From NCBI GenBank assembly GCA_934489915.1, contig CAKSSZ010000007.1:1-21283 (forward strand): a stretch of 21,283 nt of DNA. The letters run 5' to 3'. Made by a program: the position numbers and the translations under genes. Positions 19,891 through 21,283 of the stretch are shown here, piece after piece. This stretch comes from an uncultured Clostridia bacterium (GTDB lineage Bacteria > Bacillota > Clostridia > HGM11514). How positions within the stretch are numbered: position 1 is the stretch's first letter; the number at the start of each line of letters is the position of its first letter. Below the pieces are notes generated by a model. It had not been told where the DNA came from, searched no databases, and saw nothing but the letters and a program-made list of their open reading frames with translations.

Positions 19891-21049
19891 CGCTCTGCTC
19901 CATCCTTTCCTGTAAATCTTTGATTGCGCAAAGGGTATCCGGGTGCGCCGCTCTCCCGGTCTCCCGCAAATAAGCCATGCCCCGTTCCATAGCGGCTAAG
20001 GTTGCCGCCTCCAAATTTTCCTCTGCAAGCAACCGAATTGCACCCAGCCCGGGATATTCCTCCCGCCCCGGCTCAATGCAGTCTGCCAAATAAATCAGTT
20101 CCATCAGCCGGCTCATGCCGGGGCAGCCGGTGGTGTGATACCGGATGGCCGCTAAAATCTCGTTATCGTCAATCCCCAGCTCGTAAAACGCCGTTGCCTC
20201 CGCCGTCATGCTATGGAGCAGCGCCGGGCTGGATTGCTGCATTTCGTCCGGCACGATTCCATGCTTTTGACAAATGGACAGCTGTTCCTCCAAAGGCAGC
20301 TGCTTTGTAATATCATGCAGCAGCGCTGCCGTTTCCGCCTTTTGGGGATCTTCTCCAAACCGCTTGGCAAGCCGCACCGCCGTTTCCCGCACCCCGAAGG
20401 TATGCTTTGCCCGGTGGGGGCTTAACCGCTGCTTTACCAATGCCTCCGCCTGCGCTGCCGTGCAGCGGGGCGGGTACAGGTGATGTTCGTATAAATACGC
20501 CTCCACCCCCGGCGGAACCAGGGAAGACAGTCTTCCCCCCCGCCGTGCCATTTCCCGCACCCGAGTAGAAGAAACATCCACCTGCCGCCCGCCGATGATA
20601 TAGCAGCCGGGAAAAGACTCCTCCGCCTCGCTCCGGTCAAAGCCCGGCCGGGCAAGCACCGCAATATTTGCCAATTGCAAAATTTTTTCCGGCTGATACC
20701 AGGTAAAAAACGGTCGGATATTATCGGCGCCGATCACCCAGATCAGCTCCGTATCAGAACCGTAAAGCGCCCGAAAATGCGTCAGCGTTTCCGCCGTATA
20801 AGATGCCCCCGGCTTGTCCAGCTCGTAGGAGCTGACCGTAAGGCAAGGCAAATGGGCAAACGCAATCCGGAGCATTTGCAGCCGATCCTTTCCGTCACTC
20901 ACCCGTCTCCCCCGTTTGTGAGGCGGCCGGCCGCAGGGCAAAACCAAAAGCTCATCCGGCTGCAGCTGTTCCAGAATCTGCTCTGCCACGGCAATATGGC
21001 CGTTATGCACCGGGTCAAATACGCCGCCGTACAGCGCAACCCTTCTCAT
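19823..21049 (-). CDS. nadD: Fused nicotinate-nucleotide adenylyltransferase and YqeK-type HD phosphohydrolase
   Basis: A 408-residue fusion. Residues 1 to about 195 are NadD, which makes deamido-NAD from nicotinate mononucleotide and ATP. They contain GGVFDPVHNGH (8-18), PPHK (42-45), IGADN (106-110) and the SSTRVR (160-165) adenylyl-transfer motif. Residues from about 200 to 384 match YqeK, an HD-domain hydrolase that cleaves diadenosine tetraphosphate: RAKHTFGVRETA with H216, H245-D246 (LLHDITKQ), LLHS (H279), YHTTGCPGMS (H305) and IYLADCIEPGR (D323). In Bacillus nadD and yqeK are separate, adjacent genes. The last 24-26 residues (after IKDLQERM) look unrelated to either family and overlap rsfS by 68 nt. 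ATG 21049 overlaps the yhbY stop (ATGA). Both halves appear catalytically intact. Confidence 0.93.
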   Translation of the reverse strand: MRRVALYGGVFDPVHNGHIAVAEQILEQLQPDELLVLPCGRPPHKRGRRVSDGKDRLQMLRIAFAHLPCLTVSSYELDKPGASYTAETLTHFRALYGSDTELIWVIGADNIRPFFTWYQPEKILQLANIAVLARPGFDRSEAEESFPGCYIIGGRQVDVSSTRVREMARRGGRLSSLVPPGVEAYLYEHHLYPPRCTAAQAEALVKQRLSPHRAKHTFGVRETAVRLAKRFGEDPQKAETAALLHDITKQLPLEEQLSICQKHGIVPDEMQQSSPALLHSMTAEATAFYELGIDDNEILAAIRYHTTGCPGMSRLMELIYLADCIEPGREEYPGLGAIRLLAEENLEAATLAAMERGMAYLRETGRAAHPDTLCAIKDLQERMEQSDGIKGTDGAGCESAGREKSNGY

Positions 21050-21283
21050 CGTTGCCCGTCCCGGGCAAATTTTCTATGCCGCTCTTTGCCACCTTGCAGA
21101 GTCTTTTTCTGCGCAGATTTGCTGTTTTGCAGGGACTTTTTCTGTGCGGGCTTACTGCTTTTGGGAACCCGCTCACCGGGCAAAATAATTTTTTTATGCT
21201 CCCGGGAACGCTTATAAAGTACCACCTTGCTGCCGATCACCTGCACCGGGTTGGCACCCACGCCGTCACACAGCGTCCGGCAT
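21046..21283 (-). CDS. yhbY: YhbY-type CRM-domain RNA-binding protein, 5' end outside window
   Basis: This is the C-terminal 78 codons of a YhbY/CRM (YqeI in Bacillus) RNA-binding protein; the N-terminal part lies beyond the right edge. TLCDGVGANPVQVIGSKVVLYK followed by REHKKIILP is the characteristic end of the domain, corresponding to the E. coli segment around CNVQVIGKTLVLY. YhbY associates with pre-50S particles. After the domain comes a strongly basic tail of about 45 residues with a repeated unit (SKPAQKKSLQNS, SKSAQKKTLQGG), absent from the short E. coli protein. The stop overlaps the nadD start (ATGA), so the two are coupled, as in the yqeI-nadD-yqeK-rsfS order of Bacillus. The in-frame GTG at 21261 is internal, not the start. 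Confidence 0.9.
   Translation of the reverse strand, partial: CRTLCDGVGANPVQVIGSKVVLYKRSREHKKIILPGERVPKSSKPAQKKSLQNSKSAQKKTLQGGKERHRKFARDGQR

Overview
The window looks like chromosomal DNA of an anaerobic Firmicute. Moderately high G+C, strong GGAGG-type ribosome binding sites and the gene order (yhbY-nadD-yqeK-rsfS-leuS; secA-prfB; rimI-tsaD-rex; tsaC-ywlE) point to Clostridia, probably an Oscillospirales/Ruminococcaceae-type gut bacterium. This is inferred from gene content, not from a marker tree. Almost every gene is on the minus strand, and most neighbours touch or overlap by 1-8 nt. No tRNA, rRNA, CRISPR array, insertion sequence or prophage gene was recognised.

Right to left (the direction of transcription), 21283-15206 is one compact unit: yhbY (5' end outside the window), a fused nadD-yqeK, rsfS, leuS, cysE, an SDR dehydrogenase and a flavin-reductase-like protein, ending at a hairpin terminator (15153-15190). 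Ribosome assembly, NAD synthesis and leucyl-tRNA charging lead into cysteine and redox genes. Next, 15119-12621 is an A+T-richer accessory module with its own promoter: a DUF2975 membrane protein, a small XRE regulator and a large DUF4153/DUF4173-type membrane protein. It ends at a perfect 18-bp hairpin shared with a convergent plus-strand pair, a C_GCAxxG_C_C-family protein and a DUF308/HdeD-like membrane protein (11542-12575).

A clear extended -10 promoter (11305-11333) drives secA. Behind secA, closely packed, come prfB, prfA, tsaC/ywlC, ywlE, rimI and tsaD. Protein export, both class I release factors, two t6A genes and a predicted arginine phosphatase thus appear to share one long transcript. 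prfB carries the classical +1 programmed frameshift: its first 25 codons end in CTT TGA C, so simple ORF calling shows a falsely truncated gene.

Between tsaD and rex lies a 327-bp gap (2914-3240) holding an 11-bp inverted repeat and a cluster of DnaA boxes, including two exact TTATCCACA copies. Beyond it, rex (TTG start), mnmM, hflX and yigZ (cut by the left edge) form the last operon.

The most interesting items are the DnaA-box cluster, the prfB recoding site, the unusual secA-to-tsaD operon, the DUF2975-XRE-DUF4173 module, the NadD-YqeK fusion overlapping rsfS, and a duplicated promoter region upstream of the C_GCAxxG_C_C gene.
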